The translations under genes and the position numbers were made by a program. Under the pieces are notes generated by a model, which was given only the letters and a program-made list of their open reading frames with translations, did not search any database and was not told the origin of the DNA. This document shows, one piece after another, positions 17,779 to 28,729 of a stretch of 64,000 nt of DNA (position 1 is its first letter; each line of letters starts with the position of its first letter). Origin of the DNA: Coleofasciculaceae cyanobacterium (lineage in GTDB: Bacteria > Cyanobacteriota > Cyanobacteriia > Cyanobacteriales > Xenococcaceae); the NCBI GenBank assembly GCA_036703275.1, contig DATNPK010000096.1:124001-188000 (forward strand). The letters are read 5' to 3'.

Positions 17779-18132
17779 CTAACAAAAGCGACTCGTTACT
17801 TTGCCTGCTATGTCTAAAAGCTTCACCACTCCCCAATGTCGGCTATCAGTACTTGCAGTTGAATTATCTCCAGTTAGAAAATAATGACCACTGCGATCGA
17901 TAGCTGAAATTCTTTTGACAATAATTAATTCATTCAGTTGAGGCTGCTTCGTCACTACGATGTCATTAATCCTTGGCGAATGTTTGTGATAAGCATACGG
18001 ATCGACGAGGATCTCATCTCCTGGACTCAAAAAAGGCTGCATTGATTCACCGACAACTTTAAGTCGCTTTCGTCTCCGTAGCAGTAAAAGTAGTAATTCA
18101 TAATAGCTTGTTCTTGGCAAAATATCCGCCAT
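17779..18132 (-). CDS. Nickel-type superoxide dismutase maturation protease-like (SodX)
   Basis: This is a 117-residue S24/S26-like peptidase. The catalytic Ser motif VVGESMQPFLSPGDEILVDP is at about 26-45. The Lys of IVKRISAIDRSGHYFLTGDN at about 70-90 would complete the Ser-Lys dyad. The C-terminal block DSRHWGVVKLLDIAGKV is also conserved. Length and motifs fit SodX, which cleaves the leader of nickel superoxide dismutase to expose its metal-binding N-terminus. SodX lacks the membrane anchor of ordinary signal peptidases, as here. The usual partner sodN is not beside it. Confidence 0.75.
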   Translation of the reverse strand: MADILPRTSYYELLLLLLRRRKRLKVVGESMQPFLSPGDEILVDPYAYHKHSPRINDIVVTKQPQLNELIIVKRISAIDRSGHYFLTGDNSTASTDSRHWGVVKLLDIAGKVTSRFC

Positions 18133-18556
18133 ATTCCCCTTGCTTGAAATTGCAAAAAATTATGATGGGCGTTATTAGAGTGAAGGATGCTGAAAAATAA
18201 CGTTTCATTCATCGTTTCCTTGATGAAAGCTGTTATTAGTAATATTTATGGTCTGAATTAGCCGATCGCTCTTGAAAATTTGGCGTTTCTGATTTAAGTA
18301 ATGACGTATTTGCGTAGCTTATCCTTTAGGACAAAATATTACCGTTCGTAGCTATGAACTATTAGCTATTAGCTTTTTAAAAACTGTTATTAATAGAGAG
18401 AAAAGCAAAACATTACTCATATCACCAACGCCGAAAATTTAAAGCACACTTAAGCAACTACACCCTTAAGCTTGATAATTTTGCTTTGCAATCAAGACGA
18501 ACTGGTAAGTTACCCTATATCATTCGAGGTAGACTTTAAAATTATCTTACTTGGTA
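18133..18556. other. Intergenic region with short repeats
   Basis: It contains CTTATCCTTTAGGAC-type sequence (about 18318-18332), related to repeats at 22735-22760, and short CTATTAG repeats at 18358-18372. It separates the divergent SodX-like and lipoprotein genes. No gene was seen. Confidence 0.45.
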
Positions 18557-20203
18557 ATGAGTGACAATCGATTTTCTTGCCTTTGGCAACGACTAAAAAA
18601 AATCAGCAAATATCTATGCCTGTTTTCAATTTGCTTGTTTTTGGCGATAGGATGCAACAACAATCGAACTCCTGAAAATAGCAATACTGTTGACAACAAT
18701 CGAATTTCTTTTGGAACAACTTTAAAACCCCGTACTCTCGATCCAGCAGATAACTACGAGCTAGCAGGATTGAATATTATTTACAACGTGGCAGAAAGCC
18801 TTTATACCTATGAAGTAGGTACAACAAAAATTAAACCACTATTGGCAACAGCAATGCCAGAAGTTAGTGAAGATGGTTTAAGCTACACAATTCCCTTGAG
18901 AAAAGGCGTTACTTTCCATGATGGTGCCGTTTTTAACGCCAAAGCGATGAAGTTTTCTCTACAGCGTTTTATCGAAAACGGCGGGAAACCCGCTTTTTTA
19001 TTAGGAGATGTAATTAAGACTGTAGAAGCGACACAAGAATATCAACTGAAGATTAGCCTCAAACAACCTTTTGCTGCTTTTCCTGCTTTATTAGCCTTTC
19101 CTGGCGCTTGTGCGGTATCTCCTCAAGCTTACAAAATTGGTTCAGGAGAATTTAATCCCAATAACTTAATCGGTACAGGAAAATATCGGCTAAACCAGTT
19201 TAAGAGCGACTCAATCAGTCTTGATGCTAATAACAACTATTGGGGCGAAAAAGCAGTTAATCAAGGGATTAATTTGCAGATTTATGCTGGAAATTCGGCT
19301 AATCTGTTTAATAGTTTTAAAACTGGAGCAGTAGACGTAGCTTATCAGTCACTTGACCCGCAGCAGATTGAGAGCTTAATTAACAGCAACGATGATATAC
19401 AGGTAATTGAAGGTACAGGGACTGTAGTTAATTATTTGGTGCTAAATCTACAGCAAGAACCACTAAATCAACCAGAGATTCGTCAGGCGATCGCTGCTGG
19501 GATTGATCGCACTTTAATCAATGAGAGAGTATTAAAAGGACAGGCTGAACCAATTTACAGTCTGCTTCCTACCGCATTCGATATTTATCAACCCACATTT
19601 AAAGAGCTATATGGTGAAGCCAATACAAACAGAGCCAAAGAATTGCTCACCAAAGCTGGTTATTCAGTGGAAAATCCTGCCATTATCGAAATTTGGCATC
19701 CTTCTGGCTCGATAACGCGAGGTATTGTCGCAGATACGATCAAAGCCTACGCCGAACAAGAGTTAGGTGGGATCATTCAGTTTGTGCCCAATAGCGTTGA
19801 ATCAGCTTCATTTTTTAGCAATTTAAGTCAAGGAGTATATCCTGCTGCTTTGGTAGACTGGTATCCTGATTTTCTCGATCCTGATAATTATCTTCAACCT
19901 TTTTTGAGCTGTAGTCAGGGTTCTCCTAATGTCGGTTGTGAAGAAGGTGCAGCCCAGAGTCGTGGTTCATTTTACTATAGCGATCGCGCCAATCAATTAA
20001 TCGAGCAATCTCGAGAAGAACAAGACTCTACTAAACGTCAGGCTATCTTGGTGGAACTGCAAAAACTTTTAGCGCAAGATGTTCCTTATATTCCTCTGTG
20101 GCAAACCAAAGACTATGCTTTTGCTCAAAATAATATCAATGGCGTAGTAATCAATCCTAGCCAAACTTTCCCCTTCTGGACAATTAAAAAAGTTTCTAGC
20201 TGA
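18557..20203 (+). CDS. ABC transporter substrate-binding lipoprotein, peptide/nickel family (SBP_bac_5)
   Basis: This is a 548-residue protein from ATG 18557. It has a basic N-terminus, a hydrophobic stretch and the lipobox LAIGC, predicting a lipid-anchored periplasmic protein. The mature part has family-5 blocks: TLKPRTLDPADNYELAGLNI, GLSYTIPLRKGVTFHDGAVF, and LNQPEIRQAIAAGIDRTLIN. Family members bind oligopeptides, nickel or other solutes and deliver them to a permease. No permease or ATPase gene is nearby, so the substrate is unknown. The TTG two codons upstream is less likely as start. Confidence 0.88.
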   Translation: MSDNRFSCLWQRLKKISKYLCLFSICLFLAIGCNNNRTPENSNTVDNNRISFGTTLKPRTLDPADNYELAGLNIIYNVAESLYTYEVGTTKIKPLLATAMPEVSEDGLSYTIPLRKGVTFHDGAVFNAKAMKFSLQRFIENGGKPAFLLGDVIKTVEATQEYQLKISLKQPFAAFPALLAFPGACAVSPQAYKIGSGEFNPNNLIGTGKYRLNQFKSDSISLDANNNYWGEKAVNQGINLQIYAGNSANLFNSFKTGAVDVAYQSLDPQQIESLINSNDDIQVIEGTGTVVNYLVLNLQQEPLNQPEIRQAIAAGIDRTLINERVLKGQAEPIYSLLPTAFDIYQPTFKELYGEANTNRAKELLTKAGYSVENPAIIEIWHPSGSITRGIVADTIKAYAEQELGGIIQFVPNSVESASFFSNLSQGVYPAALVDWYPDFLDPDNYLQPFLSCSQGSPNVGCEEGAAQSRGSFYYSDRANQLIEQSREEQDSTKRQAILVELQKLLAQDVPYIPLWQTKDYAFAQNNINGVVINPSQTFPFWTIKKVSS

Positions 20204-20269
20204 GTCTATCCGCCAAGCAAATAGCTTATCCTACCAAACAATTGACGGTTTTTGTTTAGAACTAAAGAT

Positions 20270-21265
20270 ATGAAGCTGATTATTCAAATTCCCTGTTATA
20301 ACGAGGAAGCAACTCTTGGGCTAACTTTGTCTGAGCTACCCCGCCAGTTGTCAGGCATAGACCAAGTAGAATGGCTAATTATTAATGATGGTAGTCGCGA
20401 TCGCACTCTAGAAGTAGCGCAGGCTTGTGGAGTGGATCATATCGTCGATTTACGGTCTAATCACGGTCTGGCAAGAGGCTTTATGGCTGGGATCGAAGCC
20501 TGTCTCAAAGCGGGAGCAGATATTATTGTTAATACCGATGCCGATAATCAATATTGTGCAGCAGATATTCCCAAATTGATCGCGCCGATCCTCGAAGGTA
20601 ATGCGGAGATAGTGATTGGTGCCAGACCAATCCCTGACATTCCTCATTTTTCCCCAATCAAGAAGTTGCTGCAAAAGCTAGGTAGTTCTGTGGTTCGTCT
20701 GGCTAGCAAGACTAATATTCCTGATGCTCCTAGTGGTTTTCGGGCAATGAGTCGAGAAGCTGCTTTAAAGCTCAACGTTTTTAATGAATATACTTATACT
20801 TTAGAAACAATTATCCAAGCTGGTCAAAGGGGTTTGGTAGTTACCTCAGTGCCTATTCGCATTAATGGTTATCTACGTCCTTCTAGGTTAGTCAAGAGCA
20901 TTACCGCCTACATCCAGCATTCTATTGTCACCATTGTGCGGATCTTTATGACCTATCGTCCGCTTCAGTTTTTTATGATGCTGGGTAGTGTGCCTTTTGG
21001 CTTCGGCTTTCTACTTTGTTGTCGTTGGCTGCTGCTTTTTTGGGGCATTATTGGCGATAATCCCGCTAAGCCCCGTGTTCCCAGTTTGATTCTAGCTGCA
21101 ATGTTAATTATCATTGGAGTTCAGCTTTGGCTCTTTGGTCTAATTGCCGATTTGATGGGAGTAAATCGCCAGTTACTTGAAGACATTCAGTTGCGATTAA
21201 GACGTAAAGAGTTTGAATCGAATCATAGTAAGAAAAGCGATCGCCAAAAAGATACTGTCTATTGA
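20270..21265 (+). CDS. GT2 family glycosyltransferase with C-terminal membrane helices
   Basis: This is a 331-residue protein from ATG 20270 (MKLIIQIPCYNEEATLGLTL). The GT-A domain shows IINDGSRDRT and the metal-binding NTDADNQY. The acceptor-side SGFRAMSREAAL follows, and then two C-terminal transmembrane helices (about 240-265 and 280-305). This build matches polyprenyl-phosphate sugar transferases of the DPM1/GtrB group, which load a sugar on a lipid carrier at the cytoplasmic membrane face. It ends 4 bp before the convergent HAD gene. Confidence 0.88.
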   Translation: MKLIIQIPCYNEEATLGLTLSELPRQLSGIDQVEWLIINDGSRDRTLEVAQACGVDHIVDLRSNHGLARGFMAGIEACLKAGADIIVNTDADNQYCAADIPKLIAPILEGNAEIVIGARPIPDIPHFSPIKKLLQKLGSSVVRLASKTNIPDAPSGFRAMSREAALKLNVFNEYTYTLETIIQAGQRGLVVTSVPIRINGYLRPSRLVKSITAYIQHSIVTIVRIFMTYRPLQFFMMLGSVPFGFGFLLCCRWLLLFWGIIGDNPAKPRVPSLILAAMLIIIGVQLWLFGLIADLMGVNRQLLEDIQLRLRRKEFESNHSKKSDRQKDTVY

Positions 21266-21269
21266 TCGA

Positions 21270-22058
21270 TTAACTTATTAGTTCGCTAATCAGCTTCAAA
21301 TCTAGTTTTTCTAGGTTGCTCAAAACTATTTCTGCACCAGCTTCCATCAGCTTTTGAGCGTAATCAGCTTGTTTAACTTCTGAAGTTCGTAAATGAGGAG
21401 GCAGAACTCCTACAGCAACCCAAGGACGTTCTGGTTGAATTTCTTGAGCGTTGACTACGGTATACATATCTGCCACCGTATCTCCCAAATAAAATACGGG
21501 AATGTTGCCTGGAGTGGTTTCAATTTGAGTCAAAACAGCAAACATTCCTGTGGGATCGGGCTTGCCAGGGGCATCCTCCATGGCGATTAAAACTGGTTTT
21601 TCTAGCTTCAAACGCTGTTTAAGCACAAATTCTGCCGAACCTCTGGTTGCACCACTAAAAAAGCCGTAACTGATTTGATTTTTATTTAGCTGCTCAAAAT
21701 AGCCAGGAGATACTAGCAAAGGTTCATTAGCAATATACCCGTCAAAAAGCTCAGGGTGTTTGCCACGATAACGTTCTTGAAAAAAATCCACAATGCGGTC
21801 ATAATCTAGACCAACTGATTCACGAGTTCGCTCCATTGCTTCAAAATAACGATAAATTAGTTCTTGTGATGCTAACCAATCGTTGTTCCAAATTCCCTCT
21901 GATTTGAGCTGATCCATGTCTTCTATCGTTGGTCGCCAAGCACCATCCGTAAACTTTTCTACGGTATCAGCGATCGCTTTACGATAAGAATTTCCCACAT
22001 CCCTAATAACGCCATCTATATCAAAAACAACAATTGCGATTAATTGATTTCTATTCAT
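21270..22058 (-). CDS. HAD superfamily phosphatase (subfamily IA)
   Basis: This is a 262-residue protein with the HAD nucleophile motif VVFDIDGVIRDV near residue 12. Motif II is SYGFFSGATRGS, the Lys motif is EDAPGKPDP, and the acidic motif is VFYLGDTVADM. It matches the TIGR01548-type HAD hydrolases common in cyanobacteria. The substrate is unknown. It ends 4 bp from the convergent GT2 gene and starts 72 bp from the divergent ycf65 gene. Confidence 0.85.
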   Translation of the reverse strand: MNRNQLIAIVVFDIDGVIRDVGNSYRKAIADTVEKFTDGAWRPTIEDMDQLKSEGIWNNDWLASQELIYRYFEAMERTRESVGLDYDRIVDFFQERYRGKHPELFDGYIANEPLLVSPGYFEQLNKNQISYGFFSGATRGSAEFVLKQRLKLEKPVLIAMEDAPGKPDPTGMFAVLTQIETTPGNIPVFYLGDTVADMYTVVNAQEIQPERPWVAVGVLPPHLRTSEVKQADYAQKLMEAGAEIVLSNLEKLDLKLISELIS

Positions 22059-22130
22059 GTTCGCTTTCTTGTATAATTATCATTGGTTAATTATGTAAAA
22101 TATTTATTTAAATATTTATTGGAGGCTTAA

Positions 22131-22439
22131 TTGGAGTCAGAGGCAAGGTTTAAATTAAAAGTTTTGTGGTTAGATAAAAATGTGGCGATCGCAGTAGATC
22201 AGGTAGTAGGAAAGGGTACGAGTCCCTTGACGGCTTATTACTTCTGGCCTCGTAACGACGCTTGGCAACAGCTTAAAGACGAATTAGAAGCTAAGCATTG
22301 GATTGAAGAATCAGAGAGCATTGACATCCTCAACCAAGCTACAGAGGTGATCAATTTCTGGACCGAAAGGGGTAAGACCACTCCCATGACCCAGGCTCAA
22401 AGCAAGTTCCCCAACGTTGTCTTTACTGGAACTAACTAA
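22131..22439 (+). CDS. ycf65: Ribosomal protein PSRP-3 / Ycf65
   Basis: This is a 102-residue protein. The core [20 protein letters not shown] then [20 protein letters not shown], and the later [11 protein letters not shown], match the small-subunit ribosomal protein PSRP-3 of cyanobacteria and chloroplasts. The start is TTG at 22131, decided by the GGAGG at 22121-22125 five bases upstream. The next in-frame ATG would lie inside the conserved core or beyond. A clear terminator follows. Confidence 0.92.
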   Translation: MESEARFKLKVLWLDKNVAIAVDQVVGKGTSPLTAYYFWPRNDAWQQLKDELEAKHWIEESESIDILNQATEVINFWTERGKTTPMTQAQSKFPNVVFTGTN

Positions 22440-22518
22440 ATGCTAAGCAGAGAATGATATTTGAAATTTAAGCTTCAAAATTGGAAATTATCTTTTCTCT
22501 GGGATTAAATTACAGATA

Positions 22519-22558
22519 AAAGGGCAGAGTTAAATCTTACTACTGCCCTTTATTTTTT
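22519..22558 (+). terminator. Rho-independent terminator of ycf65
   Basis: AAAGGGCAG (22519-22527) pairs perfectly with CTGCCCTTT (22543-22551), followed by A and six T, about 80 bp after the ycf65 stop. Confidence 0.85.
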
Positions 22559-22589
22559 ACTTAAATTTTTGCTTGGATATAATCTATAG

Positions 22590-22800
22590 CACTTAAAGCA
22601 AAAGTTAAGACACGTCGCTCAAAAGCTAATATCGGTGCATCGCGCGGCGCGTTTGCGAAGCAAGTCCGAAGGACTCAGCTAGTGCTAAAGCATACCGCTT
22701 CGAGACCGAAGGGCGGAGTGCGGTTTATCCGTGAATCCTTTAGGGCATATCCTTTAGGGCCTATGCGCCAATAAGCTAATAGCCAATAGCTCGTTTTATA
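22590..22800. repeat. Cluster of short palindromic and direct intergenic repeats
   Basis: It contains GCGCGGCGCG, GTCCGAAGGAC, and two direct copies of ATCCTTTAGGGC (22735-22746 and 22749-22760). Related sequences occur at about 18318 and in the 43963-44030 block. Its composition is more GC-rich than the surroundings. This type of repeat-rich filler is common in cyanobacterial genomes and does not look coding. Confidence 0.6.
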
Positions 22801-22919
22801 ACTAACGTTCTAATCTATAATTCACTTGCTATATAAATCATGCAGAGTGAACTACCATTCTTGAATCAAAGATTACAAGAATAGCTTCCTACCCAATTAG
22901 ATGCCATCCCATGCAAGCA

Positions 22920-23118
22920 CAGACTGGTCTTACTCCAAGACAATAGGCTACTCCCTCGTTCCGAAGGTAGAGTTACTTTTTTGCACTGTTGGATCGTAGT
23001 TTATGAGCGCTCGCTGGGTCAGGTTCGGTGCCTAATCTACTTCCTTATGCGTCTCTGTTCTTCGAGTTAACAGCCCAAGTCATTACCTTGTAGACTTATC
23101 AGAGATTAAGACTATGAT
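22920..23118 (-). ncRNA. Candidate 6S RNA (long irregular rod structure)
   Basis: On the minus strand, segments from the two ends pair in nested order. GUCUUA (at 23107-23112) pairs with UAAGAC (22927-22932), 186 nt apart overall. Inside this, CAAG..AAU pairs with AUU..CUUG, GGCU..ACUC with GAGU-AGCC, and GAAGUAGA with UCUA-C-CUUC. Mismatched bubbles separate the stems. A rod of about 185 nt with a bulged middle is the shape and size of 6S RNA, which mimics an open promoter and binds RNA polymerase. TGTATCAT just upstream on the minus strand could be its -10 box. The strand and identity are inferred; there is no coding frame. Confidence 0.45.
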
Positions 23119-23269
23119 ACAACGAATCGCTTACACAAATTCAAATATTGTCGGCAATTCATCTACACTTGAATTATAAATTACAAGTCGTAGGATTCTT
23201 GCCGTTTTTAGCTAAAAATAATTTAGCATTTAATGTTGCTGGTTATCTTTTATCTTTCATCCTGATTAT

Positions 23270-23680
23270 TTAAACCACTTCACCTGTGGCTTGAAGACGC
23301 GCTCTCGCTCTTTTCATTGAATTTTCAGCTTGAATTTTCTCTTGACGGTCTGCGCTATTTTCAACTTTTTGAAATCTAGTTTGTGCCTCTTGATATTCGG
23401 TGCGAGCAGTATCTCGATCGATGTTGTCACCTAGTTCTGCACCGTTGACTAAAATTTTAATTTCATCATTTTCTACTTCGGCAAAACCACCCATCAAAGC
23501 GATCGTTTTCCATTCCTTGTTGGGACGGACACGCATTACGCCTACCTCTAAAGCCGTAAGCAAAGGCGCGTGACCAGAAAGAATTCCCAGCTGACCAGTG
23601 GTGCTGGGTAGAATAATTTCTTCTACGCTATCATCCCAAACTGTTTTGTCTGGAGTAATTACTTTTACAGTTAACGCCAT
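23270..23680 (-). CDS. atpC: ATP synthase F1 epsilon subunit
   Basis: This is a 136-residue protein starting [17 protein letters not shown]. Its N-terminal beta-sandwich has the [17 protein letters not shown] motif, and a C-terminal helical hairpin follows. It is the central-stalk subunit of thylakoid F1 that inhibits ATP hydrolysis (called atpE in chloroplast naming). It lies 165 bp downstream of the beta gene on the same strand, the usual separate beta-epsilon operon of cyanobacteria. Confidence 0.96.
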   Translation of the reverse strand: MALTVKVITPDKTVWDDSVEEIILPSTTGQLGILSGHAPLLTALEVGVMRVRPNKEWKTIALMGGFAEVENDEIKILVNGAELGDNIDRDTARTEYQEAQTRFQKVENSADRQEKIQAENSMKRARARLQATGEVV

Positions 23681-23845
23681 TTTTTTGAATATTAATTATC
23701 AACTATTTAATCAATCCCCGTCTCCTCAGAAACTTTGCCAAGTAACTCTCTCACTATCAGCAATCAATCAAAGTTGATTAATAACTGATAGCTGAGAAAG
23801 GAGCGCTCCCCGTATTTGTTAGTAACTATTTACTAACTACCGACT

Positions 23846-25321
<1,476 letters not shown>

Positions 25322-25542
25322 TTAGCTGTTTTATATGGCAGGTAAAATCTTAAAAAAAGTGTAAAATTTTGCCATCTTTAAGATTATCATTGATCGATTC
25401 ATCTGAAAACTTTCCTTTTGTCGGCGTCAAGGTACTAATAGTTTGTCGATAGTTATTTTGCAATATAGCTTTTAGTTTGATTGAAGTATTTTAAGTTAAG
25501 CTTTAATAGCTAAATCTAACATAGTGCGATCGCGCTTTTGCT

Positions 25543-26043
25543 TCAATTAATAGACAAGACACCAAACTCTTGAAGTGCAGGAATGAAGTTTTTATTTTCA
25601 TGGCTGGGACGACTAAGTTTAATTACGGCAAAACGCTGGACAGGAGTCAGGTTAGACCACTGCTCTAATGATAGATTGACTTGGCATTCCTGTGCTTTTT
25701 CGACTACACTGCTGGGGATATTTGTATCGTCTAGCCACGGTGGGTTAGGATTAATCGCTAATTTTTGAGCAGGTTGACCAGTTTTAACCGTAATCAAATT
25801 TTGCAGAAATTGACGGTAGATCTGACATTCTGCTTGATCGGTGCAGGGCATATCTACTAGTGCGTGGCGTTCTATCTGGCTCAATTGATTCCAATGTGCC
25901 AGTTTCAGTTTGACACCACAGTTATCTAGCTTCATTCTTACCTGCATCGGAATGCACTGGAGAGAACCAACAAAATCTGCTTCAAATTGAAAATAATTAG
26001 TGGATTCAAATTTGTGTGACTGAGGTTGTAAGTTTGACATCAT
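25543..26043 (-). CDS. narM: Nitrate reductase-associated protein (NarM family)
   Basis: This is a 166-residue protein from ATG 26043 (MMSNLQPQSHKFE). The pattern FQFEADFVGSLQCIPMQVRM, then HWNQLSQIERHALVDMPC, and a second related helix-turn unit, EQWSNLTPVQRFAVIKLSR, is that of the cyanobacterial NarM family. NarM is needed for active nitrate reductase. The open frame extends 47 codons upstream, but that part reads as non-coding. No nitrate transport or reductase genes are adjacent. The gene is divergent from rodA. Confidence 0.8.
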   Translation of the reverse strand: MMSNLQPQSHKFESTNYFQFEADFVGSLQCIPMQVRMKLDNCGVKLKLAHWNQLSQIERHALVDMPCTDQAECQIYRQFLQNLITVKTGQPAQKLAINPNPPWLDDTNIPSSVVEKAQECQVNLSLEQWSNLTPVQRFAVIKLSRPSHENKNFIPALQEFGVLSIN

Positions 26044-26305
26044 CAATTTATATCTTGTCAGATTGATATATTCAGTATTCTGAAAGTTAGGGATTAAATT
26101 GTCAGCAATCCCAATAGTTACATTTGCTTGAATCTTGGGACATTGAGTAGACGAATTCACCAGGTTTAGCTTGCCAAAATTCAAATAGTCAGTAGGATCG
26201 ACAGTAATGTGCGGCCTCTTTGGTAATTAAATATTAAACTGCTTAGTAGTTTCATTGCAGTAAGCTCAGACAATTTTTTCAGATTTTATATTTATTGCTA
26301 ATAAA

Positions 26306-27610
26306 GTGATTAAACTTCGCTCTCAAACTAGAAAATCAACTACTTCAAAATCTCAGCCGACATACATTGGACAACAAGCATTGTTGTTGCTCTATTCCTG
26401 GAGACAGCTAGACTGGCTATTGCTAATGCTAATCATTGGCTTGTCTACATTTGGGGGATTTACTATTTACAGTACCGAACCTCCTGGAGAACACAACTAT
26501 AGCTATCAACATTGGCTGGTTAGCATACTAGGATTAGTAATAGTTTTAGTTGTTTCTCGTTGGCGTTATCAACTGTTGTTGCGTTGGCATTGGGTAATCT
26601 ATGCGTTGACCAATATATCTTTGATAGCAGTAATGGTAACAGGGGTTACGGCGAATGGAGCGCAAAGCTGGATTAATATTGCCGGCTTTAACGTTCAGCC
26701 TTCGGAGTTTGCCAAAATCGCTGTGGTTATTACCCTAGCAGCCTTGCTCCATAATCAAAATGGAGCAGATTTAAAAACAATGGTGAGAACCTTGATAATC
26801 ACAGCTGTTCCCTGGGGGTTAGTATTTTTACAGCCAGACTTGGGTACTTCTTTGGTTTTTGGGGCAATGGTAATCGCCATGCTGTATTGGGCAAATGTTA
26901 AGATGGGATGGCTGATTATCATGATTTCTCCCTTGGTTTCTGCCATTTTATATCATGTTTATCTTCCAGGCTGGGTGTTATGGGTTTTGATCGTGGCGGG
27001 AATAGCTTGGCTAACTTTGCCTAGTAAAGTTGTTTCGACCCTTAGTTCTGTAACGATTAACTTGGGTGCAGTAGAGTTGGGCAATTTTTTCTGGAGCTTG
27101 CTCAAGGACTATCAGAAAGCACGACTAGTTATGTTTCTTGACCCAGAACAAGATCCTCTAGGCGGTGGATATCACTTAATTCAATCGCGAATAGCCATTG
27201 GTGCAGGTAAACTTTGGGGACAGGGATGGCATCAAGGAACTCAAACTCAGCTTAATTTTATTCCCGAACAGCATACAGACTTTATTTTCTCGGCGGTGGG
27301 AGAAGAGTTCGGTTTTTTGGGCTGTATTATTTTACTGTTAGTATTTTGGTTGATTTGTATCCGTTTAATTTGGATTGCATCTACTGCCCAAGACAATTTT
27401 GGCTCTTTGTTGGCGATCGGAATCTTGTCAATAATTGGGTTTCAAATTGTGATTAATGTTAGTATGACCATCGGATTAGCACCAATTACGGGAATTCCTT
27501 TGCCTTGGATGAGTTACGGGCGTTCTTCTTTGTTGTCTAGCTTTATTGGTATTGGCTTAGTAGAATCTGTGGCTAACTATCGGGAAACTAAGGCTAGAAA
27601 ATCTTATTAG
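26306..27610 (+). CDS. rodA: Rod shape-determining peptidoglycan polymerase RodA
   Basis: This is a 434-residue SEDS-family membrane protein with about ten helices. Signature blocks are NGAQSWINIAGFNVQPSEFA, FLQPDLGTSLVFG, IAIGAGKLWGQGW, FIPEQHTDFIFSAVGEE and GIPLPWMSYGRSS. RodA polymerises lipid II glycan strands for side-wall growth, together with a class B PBP. The start is GTG 26306; the first 30 residues are polar and cytoplasmic. A hydrophobic extra segment between the loop at residue 200 and the ARLVMFLDPEQDP region is typical of cyanobacterial RodA. Confidence 0.93.
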   Translation: MIKLRSQTRKSTTSKSQPTYIGQQALLLLYSWRQLDWLLLMLIIGLSTFGGFTIYSTEPPGEHNYSYQHWLVSILGLVIVLVVSRWRYQLLLRWHWVIYALTNISLIAVMVTGVTANGAQSWINIAGFNVQPSEFAKIAVVITLAALLHNQNGADLKTMVRTLIITAVPWGLVFLQPDLGTSLVFGAMVIAMLYWANVKMGWLIIMISPLVSAILYHVYLPGWVLWVLIVAGIAWLTLPSKVVSTLSSVTINLGAVELGNFFWSLLKDYQKARLVMFLDPEQDPLGGGYHLIQSRIAIGAGKLWGQGWHQGTQTQLNFIPEQHTDFIFSAVGEEFGFLGCIILLLVFWLICIRLIWIASTAQDNFGSLLAIGILSIIGFQIVINVSMTIGLAPITGIPLPWMSYGRSSLLSSFIGIGLVESVANYRETKARKSY

Positions 27611-27767
27611 TATGCCAGGCTTGAGTAGCAATTTAACTTCGAGCGAGATTTTAAGTTAAACCGATGGTTTGTATATTGGTGTAATCGCCAAACTCGACAG
27701 CGAGGCGATCGCTAATGTTTAACTTTCTTAATATCCAATCTATAAGCCCAATTTATCAGCCGATTTT

Positions 27768-28553
27768 CTACCAATCATTATTGGTTTCATAACCTAATTT
27801 AATTAAAACATCACCAAATAGTTTTTTAAACTGCTGTTTGTGCGTACTCGTGAAAATTTCTTTCCACTCTTGTGTCCGACCAGAACGCAGGTGAGATTTT
27901 TTACGAATGCTTCCTAGTTGAAGCTTACTTTTGTTTTTGAAGCTAAATCTTTCAGCAATTTCGAGACAATTTTGAATTGCTTTTTCACTAAATTGATAAT
28001 GTTTGAAAATCTGGTAAAAAACAGCAGACTCGTTATGAAGAATGTTCTCGTATTTAAACTCTAAAAAACAAGGATTATTATAATTCCAGTTAGACATCTC
28101 ATCAATTACTTCTTTGGAAGTGCCTTGCATTTCTGCTAACAACCCCTCTTCTTGATTTAATGAATTTAAATACTGTTGATAAGTAAGGTTATTTAAGCTT
28201 TGGCGAGGAATATGCGCCCATTCTTCTTTGGTCCACAAATGGTAAAAATAAGCTGAAATGATTATGTCTCTAGGATCTCTAATCATATGAGAACCAATGT
28301 AGTCAGGAAGCTTAGTCACATCAACCCGACTCATGTACTCCATGAAGATATTGGTATCTCTTTTGAGATTATCTTGGGTACAGCTTTGAAACTTCAAACC
28401 ATAATATCGAGAAATACTGCTTAATACTCGAATAAACCAAGCGGTACCAACTTTATGATAACAACAGTGAACAATTAACTTGCGATCGCTGCTATGGGCA
28501 AAAGGAGTTCTGAAAGCCTGCTTGACTGTAGATTCAAGAGGTGTATAAAACAA
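27768..28553 (-). CDS. Sulfotransferase domain protein
   Basis: This is a 261-residue protein. The 5'-phosphosulfate-binding loop is CCYHKVGTAWFIRVLS (about 30-45). The 3'-phosphate-binding segment is HMIRDPRDIIISAYFYH (about 89-105), and GRTQEWKEIFT near residue 226 is the usual C-terminal motif. It would transfer sulfate from PAPS to a hydroxyl, probably on a sugar given the location at the edge of a polysaccharide locus. The start is TTG 28553 and not certain; no upstream ATG is in frame. It belongs to a different sulfotransferase type from the one at 33639. Confidence 0.85.
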   Translation of the reverse strand: MFYTPLESTVKQAFRTPFAHSSDRKLIVHCCYHKVGTAWFIRVLSSISRYYGLKFQSCTQDNLKRDTNIFMEYMSRVDVTKLPDYIGSHMIRDPRDIIISAYFYHLWTKEEWAHIPRQSLNNLTYQQYLNSLNQEEGLLAEMQGTSKEVIDEMSNWNYNNPCFLEFKYENILHNESAVFYQIFKHYQFSEKAIQNCLEIAERFSFKNKSKLQLGSIRKKSHLRSGRTQEWKEIFTSTHKQQFKKLFGDVLIKLGYETNNDW

Positions 28554-28729
28554 ATATTTGATAGATCAATTATATATTTACACTTTGGTAAATATATAAA
28601 ATATATTGTTAATAAATAAAATAACCCTGGCTAATAAATTATTTTGCTTACTCGAAATTTTACTTTTAGATACTCTCGAAACAAAATTACTAAAAATTAC
28701 CTAATATTTTACCAAGATTCTAATTGTTT

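Noticed and set aside
22900-23100. Possible tmRNA, RNase P RNA or SRP RNA in the structured block
   Set aside because: The conserved cores of these RNAs were looked for and not found; the rod-like pairing fits 6S RNA better.
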